From Bryobacterales bacterium (GTDB lineage Bacteria; Acidobacteriota; Terriglobia; Bryobacterales; Bryobacteraceae), in the NCBI GenBank assembly GCA_003170295.1, contig PNAJ01000094.1:50194-114193 (forward strand): a stretch of DNA of 64,000 bases. Direction: 5' to 3'. Numbering within the stretch: the first letter of the stretch is position 1; every line of letters begins with the position of its first letter. Under the pieces are notes generated by a model. It saw only the letters and a program-made list of their open reading frames with translations. It was not told the DNA's origin and made no database searches. Positions 18,920 to 27,719 of this stretch are shown here, piece after piece. The position numbers and the translations under genes were made by a program.

Positions 18920-19481
18920 TATTGCCTCCCGTCATCTCTCGATGCAGAAACGCCCGCGCCGAGCTCCAACTCCGTTTGATCGTGGCCGAAGAAACGCCCA
19001 TCACTTCGGCCGTCTCCTCCACCGAAAGCCCACCGAAGAATCGCAATTCGACCAGTTGCGCCTGTTTCGGATCCAACATCGAAAGCAGCGTCAGAGCAGA
19101 GTCGAGCGAGATCATATCGAGCGGCCGCTGCTCCGCGATCGCCATCGTATCTTCGAGCAGCACCTTCTGCCCACCGCCGCCACGCCTTTCCGCGCGATGC
19201 CGGCGCGCGTAGTCCAGCAAAATGCGGCGCATCTGCGTCGCCGCCACGGCGAGAAAGTGCCCGCGCGTCTCCATTGGCGATTTTTGATCCACCATGCGAA
19301 TGTAGGCCTCGTGCACCAGCGCTGTCGGCTGCAGGGTATGCTCGCCGCGCTCGCGCCGGAAGTAAGAACGGGCCAGGCGATGCAGCTCGTCGTAGACCAG
19401 CGGCAAGAGCTGATTCATCGCAGCTTTGTTGCCGCTCCCCACTTCGCCCAACAGTCTCGTAACTTCGCCAGTGTCGCTCAT
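18879..19481 (-). CDS. ECF-type RNA polymerase sigma factor
   Basis: 200 residues. Region 2 contains the segment LQPTALVHEAYIRM, typical of the sigma subfamily frequent in Acidobacteria and Planctomycetes (TIGR02999-like), and region 4 has GLSVEETAEVMGVSSATIKR as helix-turn-helix. No anti-sigma gene is adjacent; the overlapping kinase gene is the likely signal source. It would direct polymerase to its own promoter set, perhaps including the divergent C45 hydrolase gene 54 bp away. Confidence 0.92.
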   Translation of the reverse strand: MSDTGEVTRLLGEVGSGNKAAMNQLLPLVYDELHRLARSYFRRERGEHTLQPTALVHEAYIRMVDQKSPMETRGHFLAVAATQMRRILLDYARRHRAERRGGGGQKVLLEDTMAIAEQRPLDMISLDSALTLLSMLDPKQAQLVELRFFGGLSVEETAEVMGVSSATIKRSWSSARAFLHREMTGGNSDAGAMGADPADL

Positions 19482-19522
19482 TACAAATAGTGCGGCGCCG
19501 AACCGCAGCGTTACGGATTATA

Positions 19523-19528
19523 TATCAT
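19523..19528 (+). promoter_or_regulatory. Putative -10 box (TATCAT)
   Basis: TATCAT ends 7 nt before the ATG at 19536 inside an AT-rich patch. It fits the leaderless start pattern of this window. The 54-bp gap is shared with the sigma gene start on the other strand. Confidence 0.4.
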
Positions 19529-19535
19529 TGATTCT

Positions 19536-20927
19536 ATGAAACGTGCCGCTGTCCTGCTGCTCCTTGCCTCGCTTGCCATAGCCGCCCCCGCGCGCTCCCC
19601 CGATGCGCGATTGAACAAGTCCTTCCGCAAGCCCGTCCAGGCCGGCTGGATTTTCGTGCACCTCGAAGGCAAGCCTTCGGAAATCGGATTCCAGCACGGA
19701 TTCCTTCTGGCTCCCGAAATCCTCGACGCGCATAAGGCGATCAAGCTCGCTCTCACGCACGATTCAAAAGACTGGAACTACTTCCGGAACGTCGCCGAAA
19801 AGGTCCTCTGGCCGCACGTCGAGCAGGAATATCGCGAGGAGCTGAATGGAATCGTCGCGGGCCTCAACGCCCAGAACGTCAAAGGAAAGCCTGTGAAGCT
19901 CGATATCTGGGACATCGTCGCCACCAACGCCTGGCTTGAACTCGATCCTTATTATGTAAAGTGGGCCGAGAAAAACGCCACAAAGTCCACCGGCGATCAT
20001 TGCAGCGCTTTCGTCGCGACCGGCAGCTATACCAAGGACGGCAAGCCCGTCATCGCGCACAATAATTGGACCGATTACATGACCGGCTCGCGTTGGAATA
20101 TTATTTTCGACGTCACACCGGAGCACGGCCAGCGCTTCATCATGGATGGAATGCCCGGCCTGATCCACTCCGCCGACGATTTCGGCATCAACGCCGCCGG
20201 AATAATGATCACCGAAACCACCATCACAGGGTTCGCCGGTTTCGACCCCGGCGGTATCCCGGAATTTGTGCGCGCGCGCAAAGCGATGCAGTACTCCGCC
20301 TCGATCGACGACTTCGCGCGCATCATGAAAGAGGGAAATAACGGTGGCTACGCCAACGACTGGCTGATCGCGGACCGCAACACCGGCGAGATCGCAAGCC
20401 TCGAACTCGGCCTCAAACACGTGAATCTCTGGCGCACCAAGGACGGCTATTTCGCCGGCTCGAATTACCCCATCGACCCCGCGCTCGCCAAAGACGAAAC
20501 CAATTTCAACCTCAAGGACCCAAGTCTCAGCGCCAACGCCCGCCATATTCGCTGGGACAATCTGCTTACGGAAAATAAAGGCCGCATCGACGTCGCCCTA
20601 GGCCAGAAATTCCTCGGCGATCACTACGATACATTCTCGAAAAAGATCGAGCCGAGCGAGCGCACCCTCTGCGGCCATGTGGAACTCTCCGCGCGAGGTT
20701 CGAAGCCCTGGCAGCCGGAGTACGGAACGGCGGGAGCAGTACAAAACAAGGTCGCCGACGCCACCATGGCCGCCGCGATGTCCTTCAACGCGTCAATGGG
20801 CCATTCCTGCGGCATCGATTTTAAAGCCGCAAAACATCTGAAAGCGCATCCTGAATTTGCGTGGGAAAAGTCGTCGTTGCGCGATTTGGACTCGCACCCA
20901 TTTACGACTTTCACGGTGTCGAAGTAG
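19536..20927 (+). CDS. Secreted C45-type (phospholipase B-like) Ntn hydrolase
   Basis: 463 residues. A signal peptide covers about residues 1-21. Cys156 in the segment TGDHCSAFVATG is the likely autoproteolysis-generated N-terminal nucleophile, and the downstream HNNWTDY segment matches the acyl-transferase / phospholipase B-like (C45) fold. Such enzymes hydrolyse amide or ester bonds; substrates range from penicillin precursors to lipids, so none is assigned. The gene is divergent from the ECF sigma/kinase pair, which may control it. Confidence 0.8.
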   Translation: MKRAAVLLLLASLAIAAPARSPDARLNKSFRKPVQAGWIFVHLEGKPSEIGFQHGFLLAPEILDAHKAIKLALTHDSKDWNYFRNVAEKVLWPHVEQEYREELNGIVAGLNAQNVKGKPVKLDIWDIVATNAWLELDPYYVKWAEKNATKSTGDHCSAFVATGSYTKDGKPVIAHNNWTDYMTGSRWNIIFDVTPEHGQRFIMDGMPGLIHSADDFGINAAGIMITETTITGFAGFDPGGIPEFVRARKAMQYSASIDDFARIMKEGNNGGYANDWLIADRNTGEIASLELGLKHVNLWRTKDGYFAGSNYPIDPALAKDETNFNLKDPSLSANARHIRWDNLLTENKGRIDVALGQKFLGDHYDTFSKKIEPSERTLCGHVELSARGSKPWQPEYGTAGAVQNKVADATMAAAMSFNASMGHSCGIDFKAAKHLKAHPEFAWEKSSLRDLDSHPFTTFTVSK

Positions 20928-21119
20928 GCGCCGATAAAAAACGGAGTGTATTTGTATTTCTGCGGGGTCATGACGGACGGAGGGACCCTCCTCGCGAATG
21001 GATCGTTCGCCGATCTTGAAAGGCGCTAACTCGGCGCGCATTTGTCGATCCGGAGAGCTTCCGTTCTTCCCAACGGTCTGAAGTTGATGAGTGATCCTGT
21101 TGGTCCCCGAATTGAGTTT

Positions 21120-21170
21120 TATGTGGCGCACGCCCCCAGGCGTGCCGCGTCGACACTCGGGTCGACGTTC
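21120..21170 (-). repeat. Palindromic repeat, family C, copy 2 (inverted)
   Basis: Read on the minus strand it repeats the 11776-11823 element with only a few substitutions, including the GTCGAC pair and the GCACGCC..GGCGTGC hairpin. The same 20928-21192 gap also contains a GGAGGG-A-CCCTCC palindrome at 20979-20991 and no gene. It lies just after the end of the TonB receptor gene and may act as its terminator. Confidence 0.8.
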
Positions 21171-21192
21171 TGAGTTGGAACGCCGAGCGCAA

Positions 21193-24100
21193 TCAAAACA
21201 CCAATTTGAGCCCGAACTGAATCTGCCGCGACGTCGTGGTCGTTGCCGTAATCAGCCCCGCCGACGGATTGAACGCCGTGCCGGAAAACACCGTCGCATT
21301 GGGCGTCCCGAAATTCGCGTGATTCAGCGTGTTGAAAAACTCCGCCCGGAATTGAAGATTGGTCCGCTCGGTAAGCTTCGTCGTCTTGAACAACGACACA
21401 TCCAGATCCGCGAGCCCTGGCCCTCGATAGACGCCGCGTCCGAGATTCCCATAGGTGCCCGCTGTCGGCAGCACGAACGCGCTCGGATTGAACCACTGAT
21501 TCGGACTCCCCAGTACCACCGGTCCGCTAAATGCCGGGTTCAGCGAAGGCCGATCGGGATTGCGCGTATCCCCGTCGCCCGATCGATTCGCTCCGATCTG
21601 CGGCGTGAACGGGAACCCGCTCAGCAAAGTCGCGATCCCATTAATCTGCCAGCCTCCGAGTCGGCCGTGTCCAAACGGCAACGCGTACAGGCTCGAAATA
21701 CTGGCCTGATTCTTTGCGTCGAGTGCCGACGGCCCCCAGTCCCGCTTGAGATTATTGCGGTCGAGCACCATCTGCGCCTGATTATTGGCCTGCGCACCGG
21801 TCAGCGCCGAGTTGACGTCGAGGTTCTTCGACCATGTGTAGTTCGCGCGAAACTGAAGGCCGTGACTGATGCGGTGCGTCACGTCGAACTGGAGCGCGTT
21901 GTAGCTGGTATTGCCTTCCGTGTACCAGAAGAACCCAGCGCCCAGGTACGGATTCGGCCGGGCGCTCACCGGGATGTATTGCTGGCCTTGCGCGACGCTT
22001 CCCTTCGTGGTTCCAGGCGTTCCGCCCGAAACGCAGGTGACGCTCAAGCAGATTTGCGCGGGAATATCGTTCGGATCGAGGCTCACGAATCCGTGAGTTC
22101 CGAATGACCCGACGGAGGCCGCACGGAACGAAGTGTTACGGTCCAGTTGATGCTCGATGGTCAGGTTCCACTCTTGCACCGTCGGCGTCTTCGCGTTCGG
22201 CTGAACACCTTGCGGGGCGAACGTGGTGCATGGCGGCGGAACCGTCGCGCTGCACTGCGGCGCGGGCGGAACGCCGGGCTTAATCGGAATGATCGAGAGC
22301 AGCGACGTGCTCGCCAGCGACACCGCGCCATTGGCCGGCGGCAGCGAATTCAGCAGGAAGCTCAGATCGTCGATCAGCGAATAAAATGTCCCGAACGATG
22401 CCCGGACGGCTGTCTTGCCGTTGCTGAACGGGTCCCAGGCGAGCCCGACCCGTGGTGCAAAAAGATGGCTCGCATTGTTTTTTGTAAACGCCGATTTACC
22501 CACTAGAACGTTGGTTTCGAGCACGCCATTCGCGTCAGTGATGTAGTTCGCCGCGCGGCCGGAGACTTCGTTCCAGCCGTTGGTGAACTCTTCGCGCACG
22601 CCCAGGCGCACGGTGAGATTGGGGCGCAGGCGGATCGAATCCTCGACAAACCACGCGCCTTCCGTGCTGCGCCAGCCGAGCTCGTTTGGATTGGGAATGA
22701 CTTGGAACGTGCTCGCCGTGCCTTGTAGAAGCGTCGCCAAGCTGGCGAATGTTGCCTGCCCCAACTGGCGCGAGGCGCTATCCTCGTTGTCGCGAATCGG
22801 CTGAATCCACGCCCCTACGCTGATCTGATGCCTTCCCTTGACGATCTGCAACTCGTCGGTGTACGTGAACAGATTCCTGCGATTCCACGAACCCGCGGCG
22901 TTGTTGGGACCTGCGGCCGTGATGCCCGAAATTCCCGTGGTGGTCACTCCGCCGTTCACCACGATGCCTCCGGGGCCGCCGCCGGCGACGAAGGATTGGT
23001 TCGACGGGAACAAGGCTAGCGGCACCGAGTTGAGATTGAATTCCGCTCGCGAAAATCCGACCGTCGCGGTGTTGAGCACGCGGGGCGAGAAGACGTGGGT
23101 TTCCCGAATGCCGGCTACCTGGCTTTGCAGGGCTTCGGCGGACGCGAATAAAGGGTCGGCCTGAGGGATCTGGCTGTTGCCGTTGTCAAGGGTGTACGAG
23201 AGCGACAACGAATCGCGCTGGCTGATCGTATAATCGGCGCGCGCCGTGCCAAAATCCTCGTGAACATGCGATCTCGGATTGTTGTAGGAAAAAGCTGTAC
23301 CGCTGGCGACTCCGCTCGAAAGCAGCTCCGCGCCGTTCGGCTGCGGCCACAAAGAAAGAAAGGGCAGCATCGCCGGATTCGCATTCAACACGAGAGCATA
23401 AATTCCCGTTGTCGCGTTCGGTAGCGAACCCTGTCGGGCCTGCGCATCGGGCACCACGCTCACGCTGCTCAGCGCCAGCGCCTGGCGGAATCCCTCGTAG
23501 TTGGCGAACAGAAACAGCTTGTTTTTCTTGATCGGTCCGCCCAGCGCGCCTCCAAATTGATTGCGGCGAAACGGCGGAACAAACGCCTGATCGAAAAAAT
23601 TTCGCGCATCGAGCGCGCTGTTGCGCAGGAATTCGAAGATCGTTCCGTGCAGCGTATTGGTGCCCGATTGCGTTACGATACTCACCTGCGCGCCCGCCCG
23701 TTTTCCGTATTCGGCGCTATAGGTATCGGTGAGTACATTGAATTCGCGCACCGCGTCGATGCCGAGCAATTCGCCGCTCACGCCGCCGGGCGAGATCGCG
23801 AGCTGGCTGGACCCGGTGTATTCGACGCCATTCACAAGGAACAGATTCTCAGAGGTACGGCGTCCTTCGACCGAGAACGTGTTGCCGTCGCTGGTGCTGG
23901 TGTTGGCGCTCTTCATCGCGCTGTAGTTGATCGTGCCGGGATTCAGCGTGATCAAATTATCGAAGCTGCGGCCGTTTAGCGGAAGATCCTTCACCTCGCG
24001 GGCGCCGACCATACCCGAAATTGCCGACGTCGTGGTGTTGACCATGGGATCCAGGTCGCTAGTGTTCACCTCTTGCAGGAATTGGCCGAGTTCGAGCCTG

Positions 24101-24405
24101 AAGTTTACTACCGCGTGCTGTGCAACCTGGAGATTGGTTCCTGTGCGGACGCCCGTCTTGAAACCGACCTTCTCGACCGTGATTTTATATGGTCCTGGTC
24201 CGAGCGCTAGGACGCTGAAGTTCCCCAATTCCTCGCTGGTGGTGATGCGAGTCGCGCCGGTTTCCGCATTCGTGACTGTCACCTTCGCGCTGCCGACACC
24301 CGCACCGGAGGGATCTTGAATTGTGCCTGAAATCGCGGCGGCGACCTGGGCACGCACCGGCAGCACGAGAATCGCTAGAAAACACGCAAGGAAGCTCTTA
24401 GTCAT
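21193..24405 (-). CDS. TonB-dependent receptor with carboxypeptidase-regulatory-like domain
   Basis: 1070 residues. A signal peptide ending ...LVLPVRA is followed by Gln at the mature N-terminus, an Ig-like regulatory domain (about 22-105), a plug domain (about 125-240, with DLPLNGRSFDNL) and a large barrel including the segment FRRNQFGGALGGPI seen in Oar-like proteins. The last residue is Phe, as expected for outer-membrane barrels inserted by BAM. Its ATG overlaps the stop of the DUF58 gene by 4 bp. The ligand is unknown. Confidence 0.92.
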   Translation of the reverse strand: MTKSFLACFLAILVLPVRAQVAAAISGTIQDPSGAGVGSAKVTVTNAETGATRITTSEELGNFSVLALGPGPYKITVEKVGFKTGVRTGTNLQVAQHAVVNFRLELGQFLQEVNTSDLDPMVNTTTSAISGMVGAREVKDLPLNGRSFDNLITLNPGTINYSAMKSANTSTSDGNTFSVEGRRTSENLFLVNGVEYTGSSQLAISPGGVSGELLGIDAVREFNVLTDTYSAEYGKRAGAQVSIVTQSGTNTLHGTIFEFLRNSALDARNFFDQAFVPPFRRNQFGGALGGPIKKNKLFLFANYEGFRQALALSSVSVVPDAQARQGSLPNATTGIYALVLNANPAMLPFLSLWPQPNGAELLSSGVASGTAFSYNNPRSHVHEDFGTARADYTISQRDSLSLSYTLDNGNSQIPQADPLFASAEALQSQVAGIRETHVFSPRVLNTATVGFSRAEFNLNSVPLALFPSNQSFVAGGGPGGIVVNGGVTTTGISGITAAGPNNAAGSWNRRNLFTYTDELQIVKGRHQISVGAWIQPIRDNEDSASRQLGQATFASLATLLQGTASTFQVIPNPNELGWRSTEGAWFVEDSIRLRPNLTVRLGVREEFTNGWNEVSGRAANYITDANGVLETNVLVGKSAFTKNNASHLFAPRVGLAWDPFSNGKTAVRASFGTFYSLIDDLSFLLNSLPPANGAVSLASTSLLSIIPIKPGVPPAPQCSATVPPPCTTFAPQGVQPNAKTPTVQEWNLTIEHQLDRNTSFRAASVGSFGTHGFVSLDPNDIPAQICLSVTCVSGGTPGTTKGSVAQGQQYIPVSARPNPYLGAGFFWYTEGNTSYNALQFDVTHRISHGLQFRANYTWSKNLDVNSALTGAQANNQAQMVLDRNNLKRDWGPSALDAKNQASISSLYALPFGHGRLGGWQINGIATLLSGFPFTPQIGANRSGDGDTRNPDRPSLNPAFSGPVVLGSPNQWFNPSAFVLPTAGTYGNLGRGVYRGPGLADLDVSLFKTTKLTERTNLQFRAEFFNTLNHANFGTPNATVFSGTAFNPSAGLITATTTTSRQIQFGLKLVF

Positions 24406-25517
24406 GGCTCCACTGGGTCCGTAAACGCATCGAGCCCAAGCACACGAGCGCCGCGCTCATCGCCCACGCCCCAGCCGAGTGCCGACATGCGCTGCGGGTT
24501 CGCGCTAAATACGATCTGAAAACTGGAGGGATCATCGGGAGCCGCCGGAGCCTTTCCACGCATCGGGGATACCAAAGCCAGATATTTGAGGATAGTATAA
24601 ATGTCACCCTCATCCGGGAAGCTCACGTCGAATTCCTGCGTCAAAAACCGCACCTGCGCGCCGCGCTCGGCCAAACGGAACGCGAAAAACGCGGCGCAAT
24701 CGACCGCCGATTCGAACCACGCCTCGGATTCGGTATCCAGATCGAAGTAAATCACCACGCGATTGTCCTGCTCGCGCGCGAACTCCCGGACCTGCAGGTC
24801 GCGCGTGTGCGCCGTCGCCTTCCAGTCCACATGGCGTGCGCTTTCGAGAGCTTCATAAGGACGAATGCGATAGAAGTCATGCCCGCGCCCGCGCTGCTGC
24901 GCCTCCATCTCGCCGCGCACGCCCGCCAGCAGCGATTCGAATCCCGGCTGGGCATCCACGCACGGATAGACCAGGATGTCGTGTTGCGCCGTCACCATCT
25001 CCCGCCGCTCTGAAAATCCAAACGGAAATCGCGTCGAGAATTGGAACGTCCGCTCGCGCTGCGCACCGCGTTTCGGGAAATATACCTCCACTGGCTCTTC
25101 CAGCGCCGCACCGCCGGGAATCACTGGGAAGTAAAGTATCGCGTCAACCCCGCTCTCCTTCGATCCCGCCAGGTGGATGCTAAACGACGGGATCCAACGT
25201 TTCAAATTGCGGATGCGAATCCCCGCCCGCACTTTCCGCCGCGCCGAAATATGTTCCGGCACCATCAGATTAATTTCCAGTCCCGCGATGCCCAGCCGGC
25301 TGATGAATCCGGAAACCAGCAGCGTTGAAAGCATCGCGGCAAAAATCAGAAATAGCAGGTTGTTTGCTGAAATGAACGCGCCCGCGCCCACAACGCCAAT
25401 CGCCGCCGTATAGGCGACGCCCGTACCCGTCACAGTTTGGCGCAAGCCCTGCGTCCAGAAGGCGCGGAATTTCCGCCACACCCTGGCGAGCCACGAATCG
25501 TGCAGCGACTTGATCAT
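24402..25517 (-). CDS. DUF58 domain membrane protein
   Basis: 371 residues. Two N-terminal membrane segments (about residues 30-80) precede a soluble region with the DUF58 core (RGRGHDFYRIRPYE and ARHVDWKATAHT), which resembles a von Willebrand-type fold. DUF58 genes usually accompany MoxR ATPases; none is present here. Instead it lies between a UvrC-like gene and a TonB receptor gene, with 4-bp overlaps on both sides. Function unknown; a chaperone-like role at the membrane is the common guess for the family. Confidence 0.85.
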   Translation of the reverse strand: MIKSLHDSWLARVWRKFRAFWTQGLRQTVTGTGVAYTAAIGVVGAGAFISANNLLFLIFAAMLSTLLVSGFISRLGIAGLEINLMVPEHISARRKVRAGIRIRNLKRWIPSFSIHLAGSKESGVDAILYFPVIPGGAALEEPVEVYFPKRGAQRERTFQFSTRFPFGFSERREMVTAQHDILVYPCVDAQPGFESLLAGVRGEMEAQQRGRGHDFYRIRPYEALESARHVDWKATAHTRDLQVREFAREQDNRVVIYFDLDTESEAWFESAVDCAAFFAFRLAERGAQVRFLTQEFDVSFPDEGDIYTILKYLALVSPMRGKAPAAPDDPSSFQIVFSANPQRMSALGWGVGDERGARVLGLDAFTDPVEP

Positions 25518-26617
25518 CCCTTCAAACCGTGTATCCTTCCGATTGCATTTACTAATTTACGATACGGAATTTTCTCGATCGAATCGAACCCCAGCCACTC
25601 GCCATCTCGCCAGCTCGATCCATGCCAGCGCGTCAGGATCGCAAGATGCTCCATATTCGGCGGACCTCCGGCAGGCAGCGCATTTGTCAACTCATTGATC
25701 AAACCGCGCAATCGACGATCCATCGATTCTCCCGCCTCCATTGTTCCGCCCAGCGCGAATCTCACCGGTTCTTGCCATCGACCGCCGAGCAGAAACAGCA
25801 AACCCAACGCGTCATTTTCCGGCGCCCTCACCACCGCCACGCCCGATAACTTGTCGCCCGATAATTTATCAAGGCCACGCGCCAGTTCGCCGCCCAGCGC
25901 CCGCACCTCGCCGATTTTCTCTACTCGCAGATGCAGCCGCTCCGCCGCCTCGAACTGCATCTCCGCGCTCGCCCGATCGCGCGCCGCCTCCGCTGTTTCG
26001 AGCAGCGACGACCCTCCCGTGCGGAAAAATTGTTCCACTCGCGACGACTCGCTGCGATACTCCTCGATTGAAACCGCTTCCTGGCATGGCCTCAGGCAGC
26101 GCGCCATCTCGCCGTAAATGCAGCCTGGATGCTCGGGGGATGGCGCGAGATTCTCCTCGCAGCGCCGTATCTGAAACAGGTCGAGAAGTTCGCCGTCAAA
26201 GCGCTCCGCCGCCGCCCGGCTCGCAAATGGTCCATAAAACAACCCACGCCCGAGCCTTGTCGTCACCATCGTTCGCGGAAACGGATTGTCGATCGTCAAT
26301 CGCACGAACGCCGGCGGCCGCAATCGCGTGATCCTCGGCCAGTCGTCGGGAAAATACTTCTGCGCCAGTTCCAGATGGACTAACGACGATTCCAGGCGCG
26401 AGCCCATTGGCCAATACTCGATGCGATCCGCGATGCCGCGCAAATTCAGCAGCCTCGATACGCGGTCCCGGTCCGAGATCAGTCGCTTCAACCGCCGCCG
26501 CAGCAGCGCCGTCCGCGCCAGATACGGCTTCCCTTCGGTCGCCCACAACAGAAATACCGCGGGAACATCCGGAACGGCATCGAGATCGGAAGGGCTCGCA
26601 ATCAGCGGCGCGCGCAT
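25514..26617 (-). CDS. UvrC-like protein lacking a functional GIY-YIG site and the C-terminal nuclease
   Basis: 367 residues, against about 600 for UvrC. The N-terminal region aligns with GIY-YIG but the signature is lost (PAVFLLW in place of GVYxM, KPYLARTA in place of YVGKA), so the catalytic Tyr residues are absent. Cys153, Cys166, Cys174 and Cys178 match the four-Cys cluster of UvrC (GCIYGEMARCLRPC). A UVR helical pair follows at about 205-240. No RNase H-like domain or helix-hairpin-helix is present. It may bind UvrB or DNA, or do something else. First gene of a unit with DUF58 and a TonB receptor. Confidence 0.82.
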   Translation of the reverse strand: MRAPLIASPSDLDAVPDVPAVFLLWATEGKPYLARTALLRRRLKRLISDRDRVSRLLNLRGIADRIEYWPMGSRLESSLVHLELAQKYFPDDWPRITRLRPPAFVRLTIDNPFPRTMVTTRLGRGLFYGPFASRAAAERFDGELLDLFQIRRCEENLAPSPEHPGCIYGEMARCLRPCQEAVSIEEYRSESSRVEQFFRTGGSSLLETAEAARDRASAEMQFEAAERLHLRVEKIGEVRALGGELARGLDKLSGDKLSGVAVVRAPENDALGLLFLLGGRWQEPVRFALGGTMEAGESMDRRLRGLINELTNALPAGGPPNMEHLAILTRWHGSSWRDGEWLGFDSIEKIPYRKLVNAIGRIHGLKG

Positions 26618-26670
26618 GTACTTTCAAGAGTAACTTTTAATCGAAACCCCACGCACCGCCCTGTGTTCTT

Positions 26671-26676
26671 TACAAT
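26671..26676 (+). promoter_or_regulatory. Putative -10 box (TACAAT)
   Basis: TACAAT ends 4 nt before the ATG at 26681 and 7 nt before the ATG at 26684. With no Shine-Dalgarno visible it suggests a leaderless mRNA that starts at one of the two ATGs. Confidence 0.45.
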
Positions 26677-26680
26677 TAGG

Positions 26681-27544
26681 ATGATGAAAACTCTCAAAAA
26701 CGCACCCATACTGATGGCGCTTGCCGCCATCGCGCTGGCTCCGTTTGCGGCCAACGCGCAGTTCCGCCACCCCGCCTATCTGCGCGCCCGCAACGACCTG
26801 CGCCGCGCGATGCTGCTGATGCGCATCCCCGATGAGCCGAACGTCAACCGCGATATGGTCGTCGCAATCGATTTTACCGAGCGCGCCATTCACGAGCTCG
26901 ACGTCGCCGCCAGGTTCGATCGCAGGGATCTGGACGATCACCCGCCCATCGATACGCGCTTAGGACGAGGAGGCCGTTTCCGCGAAATTCTGCGACTGCT
27001 CGATAGCGCTCGTCACGATATCGAACACGAAGAAGACAACGCGGGCGCCAGAGTATGGCGCAACCGGGCGTTCCGCAACATCGACGACGCCATGGAGGTG
27101 GTTCGCAAAGGCGGCTATGACAAATTTCGCGATGAGACATATCGGGAGGAAACGAGGTTGCCGCCGCCCGCTGTTCATCCGCGCTACCTGCAAGCCATCT
27201 CCGACCTGCGCTACGCCAGGGCTCTCCTTTATCGCCCTGATTGGGGTCCCGTGATGCGCGATCAGCGGGCCGCTGTTGAGGAAATCGACCGCGCCATCGG
27301 CGAAGCCAAGCGCGCCGCTATCGACGACGGTAAAAATCCCGACGAACATCCGCCCATCGACCGAGCCCTCGGCTGGGAAGGCCGTTTCCGCAAAGCCATG
27401 GAGCTGCTCGACGCCGCCGAACGCGATCTCTCGTTTGCCGAGAGCAACGGAGCCGCCGCCGGCTGGCGCAACGCCTCCCTGGCAAACGTGAGAGCCGCAA
27501 AGGCGTTCGTTGCCAAAGCAATGCGCGATTCCTGGTGGCGGTAA
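26681..27544 (+). CDS. Secreted protein with two tandem copies of a helical domain
   Basis: 287 residues from the first ATG of an ATGATG pair. A signal peptide ends ...FAANA with Gln next. Residues 30-144 and 166-280 are two copies of one domain: HPAYLRARNDLR / HPRYLQAISDLR, then DDHPPID / DEHPPID, then GRFREILRLLD / GRFRKAMELLD, then a WRN segment. The pattern is helix-rich with many Arg/Asp. No function recognised. A GTG at 26663 is in frame but would spoil the signal peptide. Confidence 0.8.
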   Translation: MMKTLKNAPILMALAAIALAPFAANAQFRHPAYLRARNDLRRAMLLMRIPDEPNVNRDMVVAIDFTERAIHELDVAARFDRRDLDDHPPIDTRLGRGGRFREILRLLDSARHDIEHEEDNAGARVWRNRAFRNIDDAMEVVRKGGYDKFRDETYREETRLPPPAVHPRYLQAISDLRYARALLYRPDWGPVMRDQRAAVEEIDRAIGEAKRAAIDDGKNPDEHPPIDRALGWEGRFRKAMELLDAAERDLSFAESNGAAAGWRNASLANVRAAKAFVAKAMRDSWWR

Positions 27545-27551
27545 AACCTGG

Positions 27552-27719
27552 TTAGCAGCAGCGCGCCCGCGTCGACTTTGCTTTCCACCGTTCATCGGAA
27601 AACTTTCGCCACTCCTCGGGCGAATGCGTCGCCCCGTGCGCGGCCAAGTGACGTTTATACGCATTCTGATCGGACAGCTCGTCTAGAATTCCGCGAAGGA
27701 TTTCAAAGAATCGTCTCAT
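27552..27719 (-). CDS. YbdD/YjiX-family small protein (CstA partner)
   Basis: 55 residues, ATG at 27719 overlapping the cstA stop by 4 bp. The sequence has the YbdD features: an N-terminal helix ([10 protein letters not shown]), the YKRHLAAHG segment followed by a Pro-Glu-Glu-W turn, and a C-terminal Arg-Cys-Cys end. In enterobacteria ybdD and yjiX follow cstA and btsT, and the small protein supports pyruvate uptake by the carrier. Short length makes it easy to miss; the overlap, size and CC terminus support it. Confidence 0.85.
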   Translation of the reverse strand: MRRFFEILRGILDELSDQNAYKRHLAAHGATHSPEEWRKFSDERWKAKSTRARCC

